Part shown: one piece after another, positions 39,401 to 52,420 of the stretch
Position numbering within the stretch: position 1 is the stretch's first letter
Layout of the letters: every line of letters starts with the position of its first letter
Assembly: GCF_964340395.1 (NCBI RefSeq)
Contig: NC_135558.1
Span: 7,355,001-7,419,000, forward strand
Length of the DNA stretch: 64,000 nt
Direction: 5' to 3'
Source: Glandiceps talaboti
Lineage: Eukaryota > Hemichordata > Enteropneusta > Spengelidae
Made by a program: the position numbers and the translations under genes
The notes under the pieces: model-generated
Database searches by the model: none
What the model was told of the DNA's origin: nothing
Seen by the model: the letters and a program-made list of their open reading frames with translations, nothing else

Positions 39401-42400
39401 CTTCAGATTTCTCTGACTTTAATTCTTCCATTTTAGACTCCTCAAGTTTTTGTTTTTCTACACTAGACTCCTTAACTTGTGCTTGTTTTATGTCAGACTC
39501 CTCAACTTTTGATACTTTTTGCTCAATCCCTACTTTTTCTGTAACTTCACTTGACACCTGACTGTTTGCACTTTGATGTACAATGTCATCCTTATCTTCA
39601 CCTACACCTGTGTCTTGTTTTTCCCTGCCTACACTTGATCCGTTTCCTGCAGTCTGTATTGCTACACTAGCCCTCTCTGACTCCTTCCGTTTCACAACAT
39701 TAGCGCTTTCTACTGTAACTGACTGTTTTGTCACTTTTTCTTCAGCTGTGGGAATAAAGGACGTGTTATCACTACCAATCTAAACAGTTTAATTCATCAG
39801 TTCACGTTTTACAATAATTCTTTTCAGTATACTCAACAGACCATCAACTGACACAAATACTACTACTATACACACAAATTCTCCCTGAAAGTAACCATGC
39901 ACTATTCATCGCTAACAAAAACATGACGGAACGTAGGTTCACCTATTGTTTGTCTACAAGTGTATATATATTATGACAGAATGAATAAACACTGGACAAA
40001 TGTATGTGGTATAACTGACAACTGTTTTTTGTTTCAATAATGATGAAAAGCGAAATTTCAGTTCTGTGTTTCACAAAGTCATCAACAATGGTACACAAAC
40101 TATGAACTATTCATCACGAACAAAAACATGGGGCAAATTTAGGTTCACCTATTGTTCAATATTCTGCAAGTGTTTACATTATGACAGCATGAATCAAATA
40201 CTGGGTAATATATATTGTTATATCTGGTGTAACTAGTCTTAAAGACTGGTATTTATGTTTCCCAACATCCTGGCACTGGAAACCTTCATCCTGGTTAGAC
40301 TACAAAGGTGTTAAGTGAAAACAATATACTATTGTCTGAATGTAGTTGGTAGTACTTAGTATATACAATTGGCTATGTTGGCAGGAATTCGATATAGCAA
40401 TCGGTTTTTTAAATAATAATTCATGAAAGCAAAATTTCTGTTTCTTGTTTCACAATCAAGTATCGAAAATGAAACATGCATTCTTTCTTAAAGTATATGT
40501 ACTTAAATGTAAATATGTGGTTATGAACCATAAAATACAAGAACTTAAAGTTCGGAGGTTTCACTATAGTTCAATATTCAAAAGTGTTTACATTATAACA
40601 GTAAAAGAAAAGATGTGTCGGGTAGCCATAATCAGCCAACACTCATGCGTAACACATCGTACCGTATCATGAAAGAGTAAATCAATATTGGATAAATATA
40701 AGGTGATTTAATAGTGTGAAAAATGAAATGTTGTGTTTTAAAAGCTAATAGTATTCTAATATAGATCGATCTATTCAGCTGCTATATTGAAACCCAAGAT
40801 ACACATACATGGAGGAATAATGATATATGCACTGTATAATGTAAACAGTGTGTGAAGAGAGATTTCAATTTAATCAATGGTGGAGACCTAAATACATTAA
40901 ATTTATATACGCTGTGCTTGTATATACAAACAATGTACACAGCCTGTAGATTTAGGTGAGGTCCTACCATTTCAAAACTCTGGTTTGGGTCAGAGTTTAG
41001 AGTGGCTACTTTACAGTTTATCAAATGTTTGGATATACAATCCCCCATTATCACCCTGCGATACAAATTTTCCTTCTAAACAGATCAATCAATCAATCAA
41101 TCACTTTATCAATCAATCGCTGAAAACACTTTAAGTACTAAAATGCAGGATGCAGTAATGTTCTACGGTGATGAACAAGGAGAAATACTGTACAGATTAG
41201 TATAAATTGTACGTTCAAAAGTAAAGGAAAATGTTTAATTCTGAAATACAACATTCTTATTATCTGATTCAGTTATTAAAATCTCAATTTCATTTTTTCA
41301 AGCAGCTTGAAAAATAAAACTGAATGACAAAAGACTGAAAAAACTTTGAAAATACACAACAGAATAATTCTATTCTGTTTGTTGAAAAAATGCTTTAAGA
41401 CATAATAAAATACATGCTGTTAGCCACACGTTATTAAATTCATATTTTACCCAAAATAGAATTTACCACTTAGACAAGTCATAAAAATACCAATCATTTG
41501 ATTTCTTAGTCGACACAATAAGTTCCGCTCCATGCACTAAACATGCGTTACTATGGGCACGTGTGAAAATGCGTTGACCCCCATGTTCTATTTTGACCCG
41601 CTAGTAAGATGTAAAGTGCTATGACAGGTACCAGGATTTGAGAACACAACAGACATGGTTGACTGTATCAACAATTTAGATATATACAATGAGTAACACT
41701 GAAGTAAAGCACTTTCTCTATGTGCTACACTCATTTATACCATCCATATTATAGCGAGTAACACTGAAGTAAAGCACTTTCTCTATGTGCTACACTCATT
41801 TATAGCATCCATATTACAGCGAGTAACAGTAACACTGAAGTAAAGCACTTTCTCTACAGATGTGCTACACTCGTTTATAGCATTCATATTATGAGTAACA
41901 CTGTAGTAAAGCACTTTCTCTATGTGCCACACTCGTTTATATCATTCATATTACAACTAGTAACACTGAAGTAAAGCACTTTCTCTATGTGCTACACTCG
42001 AGCATTCACATCAAGCGTAAAATATGGTTTTGTAGTACTTACTTGTAATTGGCGTGTTAATAGGAAATATTCCATTTTGTTTGTGCCTGGATGATCTAAC
42101 TGACATTGATAATCTCTCTTTTTCTTCAAGGGCAGTATCAGAAATTTTCTGTAAAAAAATATAAATAAATTGACAGACATTTTTAAAAATAGGCAATGGA
42201 AAATAATGGTATTATATTTTTTCAATTGTCATTGAGAACATTTTATCTTAATACAGTTTTTTTGTAATAGTTTTCAGATCAAGATTTTATATTAATTAAT
42301 TTCTGTAATTCAAACTATCAGTGTGAAGTCATGATAGATTTAAACCTGCTGATCAAAGTAAAATTGGTCATGAAGAAAATGACCAAAACATAAATTATTA

Positions 42401-42534
42401 TAACATATTGTCAAATCTGAAAACTTTTTCTAGAATAAAAACTGAAGAAGCATATTTTCAAAACAGACATTCAGTGTGGATTGATCCCTTTTGGGGAATT
42501 GATTGATTGATTGATTGATTATTAATTAATTGAT

Positions 42535-42568
<34 letters not shown>

Positions 42569-45500
42569 CTAGAAGCCAGTTAACTATCTACTCTTGATGT
42601 CATGCAAGTGAAGGAAATATATATAAATAATCAAACACTGGTATTTTGCATCTACATTAAAACATCCAGAAGTAAAAAAAAATAGAAAATGCAAATTCAT
42701 GTTAGTGGTTTACGAATCTGAAATATTTAAAAAAATTATTATTTGCAAGAACACAACCTGGTCAACCATAGACTTCTTACATATTTCTTACCTTTGCTTT
42801 ATGCCTAGCCTCTTCATGTTTTCTCTGCATACTCTTTCGTCTTCTATTAGCTGCTTCAAGACGTTGATTCACATCAACCTTCAATGTAGTGTCTTGATTG
42901 GGGTTTGGTGGGGCTGCAAACAAGCAAATAAAAAGCTAGAAATTAACCTCTTAATACAGCAACTCTACACCTAATTACAGAGTGAAATATTCCTCCTCTT
43001 CAATCATACAGTTTGGAGGTGGGGGTGTAAACAATTGAATAAAAAGCTAAAAATTAACCTCTATTTAAATACATGAATCAGCAACTATACAACTGATTAC
43101 AGAATTAAATCTTCCTCCTCCTTTTACTGTTTGGGGTTTGGAGGTGGGAGTGCAAACATTTGAATAAATATCCGGGCTTAACATCCAATACCAGTGATGG
43201 CAACTCTACAACTGAGTATAGAATGGAATCTTACTCCTCCTTTTACCCTTCCTTTCAAAAGTTTGGTGTGGGCTGCAATTTTTTTTTAAATAGTCAAATA
43301 AATAGCCAGACTTGAACCTCTAATGCAACTTTACCACTGAGTACAGATTAAATCTTATTCCTTCTGTAAAGATAATGTTGTCTCCCTACGAATATTACAT
43401 CTTGGGAATGCATTTAATTGGTTAACAAGACCACTCATGTGAGAAAGTATTGATACCCCTGTACTATGTCTGGGTATATATAGACAAACCCTTAGGCTGA
43501 ATGGCAACATGCCATTACGTTTAACTGAAGGCTACTACTTAAGCGTAAATTCTTGAAACATATAGCTGTTTGCGACAACAGCTCAATAAATCAAAGCCAC
43601 TGGCATAAAGAAATGGTACGTGTCATCACTATCAATAAACAGAAATAAACAAAGGAAAACAACATGAAATATTATATACGACAACAGAGAAAAACAACTT
43701 GAGTGCATTATTTTCTCTCATTAGTTGGTTTTGCTTTTCTTGGTGATTGTACTTAACTTGTAGAGTACTACATACACTATACATCTAAAGATATTATACA
43801 TTTGGGTATAGTGTCTTCAAATGGATAATACATGTACATCATAGATCAGGGAATTGGCTATGTGGCTTGAAATTGTTGTCAAGTCAGTAGATAGCCAAGT
43901 CTCTGGGCTACTTCAAGGTTTATAATTCCCAAGGCCAAGTTACTGCAGTATTTAAATATTCATGTGGTATCTCCTAGGGAAGGGCAGCCGTGATTTTGAA
44001 GTATGTGCTATTTTCATCACCCTCTTCAAATGTAACAATGCAGCACCCTTAAAGTCATAAAACAGACTAATGTATCATTGTACGCATTAACATGTGGGTC
44101 AGTCATTAGATGTTATGCTACAATATTTCTAGCCTGGATGCCTACTGTGGTTATAACCACATATGAGTGAAGGTATAAATCGTAACAATACTGTATAGGA
44201 ACTCGACTACAACCACTATACTTAAAATTGATAGTAACCCTTATTAACAATACACTAAACCAAACTATTTCATTGTAGTCTCCATGCATCCAAATCATCA
44301 ACACAAATATGGAAATCTTTGCAAACATTACCAGATTTCGTTCCTATGCTATGGGATTTCCCCATAAAAAAAACAGTGAATATAAACTACCTTATTCCAA
44401 CAATGGAACTTTGTCTAACACTTGGTAATGTATGTAGAAATGTATGTACACCACCTCGAGTGTGAGTTTAGGATTACTCAGCAGCTCCTTCAAAACTGTT
44501 ATCAAAAAGATCTTGGGTAAATAAATATTGTCACAACAACCTGTGTGCAAATATTGCTTTTTAACAACCCAATGACCTACTGAACTTACTTGTAAGAACA
44601 TAGACAAATGTTGGTTACCTGGGAGCTTTTCAATAGCATTTTAAGGAGTCAAAAATCTTTGATGAATACAGAGATAGGCTAGCCTACCTGTAGACTTGAA
44701 GGACTATAATGCTACTGCACTATATTAGCTATCCTAACTGCCAATTTGCCATTTTCCTTCCCTTGGAAATAATCAGTGAAATGGAAATAGCGAAATGGCG
44801 AAATAAAGAAAAAAAAGGATGAATCCAATTGATGGCAAATGCATGTGTATTTCACAAACACATAGTCCAATCTGATTGCAATTGGTTACTTGGTTGCCAT
44901 CTTGTCTTATATCGAACATTCCCCTTCCAATAGAGGCACCTCTAGCTGAGTCGGGATTAATGCCAGCATTGACTGTTACTCGCTATATGCTTGAATGCAG
45001 CCTGTGTAGCTAGCTATGTTATACCTTAAGTATGTACAAATATTCCAAACTGATAGCTATGAGGTGAAAGTTATAAGCAAAACATAAAAAAAATGTTTCT
45101 TTCCGATAACATGACTTCAGCAAATAGGGTAGGGAGGTCGATATTTTATTTTATTTTACTTTAAATTTTTTAAGTTACTTTGACCCCAAGATAAGATGTG
45201 TCTCATCGGTCACAATACTTCTATATGTTTTGATGAGGTGTAAAAGAAGTAAATGAAGACAATGATATTAAAGTAAGTGGGTGAAGAAGTTATGCAGATT
45301 GTTTTGCTCTGGAATACATTTTTTTTTAAAGGTGACCACAGATGAGGGAAAGGTATGAAAGGTGTACACGGAAATAGAAGTAAATTGTTATATCATTTTA
45401 CCTTTTTGCATGAAAAAAAAAAATGTTCAGGGACGGGTTCTTTATGTACTTGAGATGCTCATATCTCAATATCCTTTAAGGTAACTCCAAAGTAATACTA

Positions 45501-48500
45501 TACTAGTACTTTACAGGAACAAGATCAAACTGTCTTTGTTACAGTGTAATACTATAGAATAATAGAAAAGTAATGCATTGTTTCCTGAGGCAATAAAATC
45601 CAAAGGTGATAAAAATCATTGATCCACATAGTACAACCAAGACTCAACTGGATTCCTAGACTGCATATCGGTTATGAAATGTACTTTCAACCTTTACCGC
45701 CTGATTACTGGTTTTGATAAGTTTCTTTGTTGTAAACAATCTAACATTAGCTTGTTATCTTCATAGTTGGATAAGCTTGTTTCAGCCATACATGTGAGGG
45801 AGGGCTGACAGGTGAGCTTACATATCACAATGGTCAGTTAAATCCACATTCCAACCAAATGATATACCTTTAGGCTAAAATCCAGTCGTGTGGGGAGTTT
45901 TGGGTCTCATTTTTTCTCTACCATGCCTGGCATTTCACTAGCAAACATTCATTTAAATGGTACTTTGGTCAGAAATCAGTTTCTACTTCTGTTTTGGATT
46001 TTAAATTGTTCCCGCTATGAGATGATTATCAATAGCATCACCACATGATTAGAATCAACTCAGAGGGTTTATCTACATGATGTAAACATAATTACCATAT
46101 TTAAATTGTCACTACAGGAAATCATAATCTAATTTTAGATTTGAATAAATGGCTGCTAGCAAAATACTAGGCATGACTGGATTCTTTTGTTTCTCATGAC
46201 CAAACTGACCACATATTTCTTGAATCTTAAAACTATACACATACATGCACATTATCGGAATATATACATTGTACTTGTAGGCTGTGGACATGTACTATAC
46301 AAGGTGTAGAACAACAAGCTCACAAGGTGTGGAGCTGTATGTAAAGGAATACTGTAAACCTAGATATTTTCGCTACTAGAAAATTTTGCAATTTTTCAGT
46401 CTTCACTCTTTTAGCTAGTTCTCAAAGACTAAATTTTACTAATCAACCAAACTACATTGTTTTCATGTACAAGAAGGCATTTTAGTCACTATTTATTTTT
46501 GCATTTTTGTTTTCTAGTAAAATTAATAACGAAAATAAGTCTTCAGTGAAAATTTCCAGGTTTTATACAGTATTCTCGGTAGTAAATTTGGAGAAAAAGA
46601 AATGTACAGTTGTACTCCTATAGAAATATCACAATGGTGTGCATTTTACAGTCTCCAGAAAAAACCCCAACCCTATCCTGTTTTAATACATAACCATTAC
46701 GCCACCAATAAATGTAAGCTCAATACAATATGAGGATAGATATAAAGGGATGATGTAAAAGAATAATGACACAATATGGGCCGAGACACATCTTAGCCAA
46801 TAAAACCACTTTAGAAAAGTATAAACCTGTACAAATCTTTCTTCTTTATTCAGTGAATTGGCTTACACGTATAACTTGGTGCGATTTGGGTCAGTGAATT
46901 ATGAATCACCACGAAAACTCTTTGGTTACATACGTTGTTTACTATCTGTTCTCGTCTTTGTGACTAACAGTAGACAATGCAAGGACTTGAAGATGTTCCA
47001 TGTCACTGTACTCGTCATGACAACTGTAAATATCCAATGTGATATTCAAACTCTGCAGCTATTAGTACCACCCATGTATTGTTCACTGCTTAATAAATTT
47101 CATTTTGTAGGAACATGATTTTGAGTTTATACCAGTATAAACAAGCCCTATAGACTTATAGTACATAATTACAACTTACAAGTCTGTATACATAGCTATA
47201 ACCATAGAGGTCTATGCTATAACTTTAAGCATAACAGTGAATTAAATTGCAATTGAGCACATATAACTTGAATTTATACTGTGCACGAGCCAAGTTGAAC
47301 AAAAAAAATTCTACGTCACGACAACGTGTCTACGTCACTGGTTCTGCTGTGTTTGAAATATGAGTCAAAATGTTCTTTTATATTACTGGCGCTGGTATAA
47401 TTATTTTATTCTCCAATTCAGTGGAAAATACTCATGAACTAAGGGTTTTGTCATTACGAATCTAGCAACTCGTACTGACAAAGGCCCCTTAGTGGTAGAA
47501 GTGGAGTATCAACTCAAACTTCAAAGCAAACATATTTTTTTCTCATGTGCTTTCAGTTTTTAAAGTTTTTTTGAACATTTTTACCACCATGACAAGAAAC
47601 ATGCTTGTCCTCTTGTTATTCATTTACCAAATGTATGGTACATTCAACTGAAAACTGTGTTTAACTTTACTTAATTTGTTGAAAGGAAGAAGTTACCCAT
47701 TTCTCCACTCCTCCCATAGGGACTTGCACCTGAAAAAACTGCCCACCAAATAACAATTCCATGAAGTTAAGAAATCTCTTTTCAATAATAAGAACACAGA
47801 AAGGTTTCTATGAGATTAGTGCCCCACTTTTCAAGTTTTGACTATTCTATAAAGAACACTGATATCAAGGGGAACAATAGTAGTTCAACGACATGACAAT
47901 ACTGGAGATTTTTCTCTCGGTGAAGAGCAGTAACGAGAGCTGTTTGTACCATGTGTTGCCAAATCCCTGTATGGATACTTTTCTCATTGAAGCATGTCAT
48001 TTCAGCCTTATTGAAGATGAGCTGTAGCACAAAATGTCTGTTTTTACTTATGTTTCAGGGACTGTTTGTACAACATATTACTTCTAACATTTACATATTA
48101 CCAAATTATCTAAACTTATGACTTAGTGTACTCTAACTTCTAGTTTTAGCTTTTAAACTCTCAGTAAGATACAATTGTATCTTGCTAAATAACTTTAAAA
48201 GTTTCTGTTTTACCTCACAGTTTATACTCATCAAATAGTCTAATTCCTGAAACCATGTTCCAATTATTATTTATACTACGTTATCTTCACACATTACATA
48301 GTGTAAATCAGAACACGGTCATCAGGAACTCAACCATATTATGAACAACAGAGGATCTACCTCATTTGAAAGTTTTTGTGTGCCAATGTTCAAATCTTCA
48401 AATGTTCAAAACAGTTTTCAGAACCACTGAACTTGAAGTCAATACAATGAAAAGTAATTACATATAACAATATAATAATTAATTGCACTTCAATAATTTA

Positions 48501-51500
48501 GGACAAAATCTTTATCCTTCCTAAAATAATTCTCTTCCTTGAATTGACAATGGATAAAGGCCAATGTCTGCAACCTTGTATCAGTTTGTAAACATAGTAT
48601 TGTATGTGACTAGGCCAGTGTAAAGGTTACTGCACTGAGTGGCATTGTTGTATAAAATGTGATAGACAGGCATGTTGTCAAACTTGACACTGCTGCACTG
48701 TGGTGTTTTGACAGTAATAATCTCACTAGCTTTAAATAAAGTGAGTCTTGGACAGTGGTAATTAGTATTCAGTAGGGTGATTGATATTAGGTGGTCTAGT
48801 TGTAATTTAGTTTCCGAGCTTTTTTCCATATTTTATTTAATTTAAATAATTTTGTCTAAAAACACAACTTGTGTATGAATAACCTGAGTGAGTGACAGCG
48901 AAGGAGTCGAGTGAACAATAAGCCCTTGAACTTGAAGACTACTAGTAACTAGGAATAATAAAAAAAATAAAGTTGAGGACATTAACCATTTTCTTTTACA
49001 AAACTAAACACTCAAAACATTTGAAGAAAGTGAGACTCAAAAAAAATCCCCCAAGGGTCTGGTGCCAATTTAGTGTGTGATTCAATAAAGTCCCAGCATA
49101 GCTAATCTATGGTTGCAGGGAGCTACTGCATGGTATGCCTGGTTTCAACTCTACTACTAAGTAGATTCTTGACTGGGATATCTAGTTATTGAAATTTGTC
49201 ATAATCAAGATTTGCCTCCAAAAATGTAATATAAAGCAGCTAGTCTGAGTCTTTGTGGATAACATTGCTGTAAACAGCTATTGGCAAAATATAAATACAC
49301 ATTTATAATGCACTGGGTTTTGCTGACTCACCAAAGCTCTAGGGCTGGCTCTAGCTCTGTACAAATGTATACATTCTGTAGATATGAGAATGTGTGTATA
49401 TATGTCACATAAAAGGTTGGTATTCACTATTTGCCCCACCCCACTTCCATATCACTGAAAGTAAATATAATTCACACAATATAACTAATGGCCATGTACC
49501 TGACCCTAGCAATCATTGTACTTATATATTGGTGTATTAATTTACATGTAAGTATATCAAGGTCATTAAAGACTTGATTTATATTTCATGTAGGGTTTAT
49601 AAACCTGTTAGTGTGGGTAGGGTGACACAATTTTATATGTTGAATAAAAATCACAGGAGACACTTCAGGTTTCTTGTATCTTCTACAGTGTATGTAAACT
49701 CTGGTGCATTTTACATACTTTTTCTACATTTGTTTATAATACATAACTGTATTTCTATAGGACAAGTGATTTTAAATTTAATAATAGGATAGATGACATG
49801 TCATAAAAAATCATTATTACATGGACCAGAAGAATATAAATACGATATTGAAAACATTACATATCGTTTTAAACTTATTAAAAGGTTTTGATTGGGGGAG
49901 AAAAAACGTCCTTGAGACGAGAAGTGCTATTTTCAGTAATTTATTATTTATCAGGCTACTGCAGGTGAAAGATGTAAATTAAGAATGCATACTTTGCCCT
50001 GATTTCAAGTTTTATTTATAACATGAACCAGGAACTAAGATTTTTAAAATTGTCAAAATAGATTGATTAAATCATCACACAGAGTGGTTTTAAAGCTGCA
50101 CTGGCTGTAACTGGAACATTTATTAAATCTATTTTGTAATATTGACTAAGACTTAGTTGTAATATTGTAACATCCTAAACAGTATTGAATTACCAGTGAG
50201 TTAACATGTTTTTGTAGCAGTACACATAATATAGCAGTATAAAGCCAGTCAAATTGATTTTTTGGTCTGCACCCTAAAATCAGTGCCCCACCACCACCAC
50301 CACCGAGATCACCTCTAATTAACATTTACAGTGTCTAATTATTGGTATTGAAAGAATTTTCAATGGTTGCCAGATCGAAAAAAAAAATAATATTCTGGTT
50401 ACAGCTAGCGTAAATTTAAGCCCATGTTTACTTTGTTATCTGATAAAATAAATAAATTGAGCATCTACTAGAAAAAGTTTACTCTTTCCCCTTTACATTG
50501 TAATAGCAGAATTACTACTATTTATCAATGGTTCACTGGTTTGATGTCTGTGATTCAAAATGAACATTTATTATCCCACAGTTAAGTGCGTGATTATTAG
50601 GTCAAAACTACTTAAAAGCTAGTCAATATTAATTATTAACTGTTCATAACAACACTACACTTTAGTATACACTGGCAAATAAACACACCCCTAAATTCTT
50701 AGCAACTATATCATCATTACCAAAGAATAGATATGTCAAATGTACCAACATAAATCTAATATTATCTGACAATGGTAAAATAATAGTCTGGCCTTATCGT
50801 GCAACTTTTTACATGTTTGAGTTTTTACACCTTGTTGTCATCCTTGTAAAGCAGACTTTCAACATTTGGTAAGTTGTGAATTACATTTCAATCACAACTT
50901 TTCTACATGTCAAAAAACATACAATGTAACAATGGGAAGAAGAATGGTATAGACATGAACATCAGCATACATTTCAAGTTTATCAACAACACATTGATGT
51001 GTCCTTCACACAATTACCAAGAATTTGTGTGCCTCGGGCAAGTTTAGTAGAAACCCGGATATCCGTAAAGGAGCCCGTGGTGTCGAAATTAATCAGGATA
51101 GCTAAAGGTCGTACAAATGTATCGATTAATGTACATATTACAAGTAACGAGTTTTACAGTTGTAATAGTTTAGCTGACGGCTTTCTTTTTTCGGTGTGAC
51201 AAACAAATGCTGACGCAAAATTGGTGATGAACGTGGTATTGTTGAGAACCCGGACATAGCGGAATATATTAGACAAAGACGTCATTCTATTGTTTTAGAA
51301 TCTTACACTATAAATAGATCGATTTGTGGTATGACGGCATGTCGGCAAAACAATACATGTCTGTATACATTGAAGCACGTATTTCCGTCGTGTGTCTCAA
51401 GCAACGGTAATACGCTCATTCGGAAGTTTGCGTCAGTGCGTTTGATCAAATTTTAAACTGGTCGAGAATTTTTTCTTTTCAATTTTTTCATTGAAATTCA

Positions 51501-52260
51501 CGATTTCCCATATAATATTAAAATTAATTCTTTTACAATAGACCATGTGTTACTTGCTATAATCATTCATGTAAATCATTGTATACTCTTGAATAAATAA
51601 AAGTCTCGAGTTTTACATGTAATGGAAGCCCTGTGGTGAAACAGATGGGAACATTTTTTTCCTCGTCATCTTTTTTCACAGGGCTATACACTTACATTAC
51701 TACATAAGAACTCAGATTAGAATCATACATATGCCCACTGATTACATGTAAGTTGTAACGTGCCGACGTGTCCTTGGTCATTATCAAGTTCATACGTTTG
51801 TATAAGTTGTATTAAACCATAGGGTCTATGAATAAAAACTACACACGATTCACACTTTTGTCAAATCAGTGGAAGGTCTATGAATCAGTCAAGTACATAT
51901 ATGTTAGACTGCTGTCGACCGCGCCGTGGGTACGTCCACACACTCCCCGCTGATTTTATTTTAAACGGTATCTTCACGTAAATAATTTCATACTTGTGAA
52001 TGAGTGTACGTGCTAGCTTATTCTGTCCGTGGGGTCCACCATGGGTCCACGAACTGAACGGTATATTTACCGACTGAATCTCGGGTTCACACATAACGCT
52101 AGCTCCGCGCTGTATGAACTAAGGAATACGACATAGCGATCGTTGCCATCTTACTCCAGGGCATTCACATGTGATACGTTGCGAGGGAAAAGTTCCCGCT
52201 ATTATAAATTATATTAAATCACAGCTTACCTCCACCGCACCTGGAGCATGCACTACCCAT
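36444..52260 (-). CDS. Unnamed lipid-anchored protein with stathmin-like helix and long disordered region
   Basis: Five coding exons, read leftward: 52260-52230, 42913-42792, 42148-42043, 39745-37250, 36568-36444. All phases join (2,880 nt, 959 residues, TAG stop at 36444-36446). Protein order: MGSACSRCGG, which carries Gly2 and Ser6 for N-myristoylation and Cys5/Cys8 for palmitoylation; a charged helix at residues about 21-62 containing LEAANRRRKSMQRKHEEARH; then from residue 87 about 830 residues rich in Ser, Thr, Lys and Glu with no visible fold. The block LEAANRRRKS resembles LEAAEERRKS of the stathmin domain, which binds tubulin. STMND1 also pairs a myristoylation signal with a stathmin domain, so a distant relation is possible but unproven. 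Intron 1 is 9.3 kb. The gene is convergent with CEP350. The exon model is strong; the family assignment is weak. Confidence 0.75.
37250..39745 (-). other. Giant Ser-rich exon of the unnamed gene
   Basis: A single 2,496-base exon, entered after one base of a codon and left after one base, with acceptor TATTCCCACAG and donor CAG/GTATAG. It is open throughout. Low-complexity Ser/Lys/Thr tracts (for example SSSTSAKSNKSNIHSNGSSS) dominate the C-terminal third. Short Pro-directed motifs such as SPTP, PPTPTPDDD and ILPSPPLQSPVEF lie in the middle. No domain was recognised. An exon of this size and composition fits a disordered scaffold or microtubule-associated region, which is inference. Confidence 0.8.
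41691..42020. repeat. Tandem array built from the end of family A
   Basis: Five units start at 41691, 41756, 41821, 41893 and 41957 (spacing 65, 65, 72, 64). Each contains GTAACACTG, AGTAAAGCACTTTCTC and TGTGCTACACTC. They match the reverse complement of the right end of the element at 2231-2447. The last unit reads on into the inner arm (CATCAAGCGTAAAA). The array lies in an intron of the unnamed gene, about 20 bases from the donor at 42042. Confidence 0.8.
42499..42568 (+). repeat. (GATT)n microsatellite
   Basis: Two GATT arrays flanking ATTAATTAATTGATC in an intron of the unnamed gene. A short AATC tract at 41085-41120 is of the same kind. Confidence 0.9.
42901..43330 (-). repeat. About 120-bp tandem repeat that includes the exon 2 acceptor of the unnamed gene
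   Basis: GGGTTTGGTGGGGCTGCAAA (exon edge and acceptor) recurs as GTTTGGAGGTGGGGGTGTAA (about 43011), GTTTGGAGGTGGGAGTGCAA (about 43135) and GTTTGGTGTGGGCTGCAA (about 43261). The intervening text, with AACTCTACA, ACAGA and CCTCCT words, also repeats. Confidence 0.75.
45100..45438 (-). mobile_element. Miniature inverted-repeat element (family B), copy 2
   Basis: Reverse-strand diverged copy of 18117-18479, with TTTCCGATAACATGACTTCA at its left end and GGAAATAGAAGTAAATTGTT near its right end. It lies in the large first intron of the unnamed gene. Confidence 0.7.
46349..46574. mobile_element. Miniature inverted-repeat element (family C), near-complete copy
   Basis: Left end ACTGTAAACCTAGATATTTT and right end (reverse complement) ACTGTATAAAACCTGGAAAT are terminal inverted repeats with small gaps. 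Both ends are flanked by TA, which would fit the TA target-site duplication of Tc1/mariner-type MITEs (inference). No coding capacity. Confidence 0.65.
50091..50315 (+). repeat. Dispersed repeat family E, copy 1
   Basis: TAAAGCTGCACTGGCTGTAA, ACAGTATTGAATTACC and a TGCACCCTAAAATCAGTG tail match the repeat at 61212-61412 in order. It is noncoding and lies in intron 1 of the unnamed gene. Confidence 0.65.
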
Positions 52261-52420
52261 GCTCCGTAACCACGTTAGGAATCCAAAACGCGAAACCACA
52301 ACTTTCTCTCAGGATCCCGTTGTAGCGTTGTCTTCCGGACACACATTTGTAAAGAAATGGGGTTATGTCGGCCAAGCGTCTGTGACAACCGAGTTCCTAA
52401 CGTTTATGACGTCATGTACT
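52085..52420 (-). promoter_or_regulatory. Probable promoter region of the unnamed gene
   Basis: CpG dinucleotides are frequent from about 51900 to 52420, in contrast to the CpG-poor DNA on either side. The start codon exon lies inside this stretch (ATG at 52258-52260, context GGAGC-ATG-G). No TATA box was identified. The call rests on base composition and position only. Confidence 0.4.

Larger units (their letters stand above)
43340..52229 (-). other. Bulk of intron 1 of the unnamed gene
   Basis: About 9 kb of AT-rich noncoding DNA with family B, C and E repeats. No exon in a compatible phase was needed or recognised, and no other gene is supported. Confidence 0.5.

Noticed and set aside
42792-42913. 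MAP7 (ensconsin) family assignment for the unnamed gene
   Set aside because: LKVD followed by QRL resembles the MAP7 start, but the rest of the MAP7 coiled coil is missing and the LEAANRRRKS block fits stathmin better; neither is proven.
46858-47118. 86-residue plus-strand frame
   Set aside because: It is an isolated frame in the 9.3-kb intron, with no family resemblance, no start context and no splice partner that I can support.
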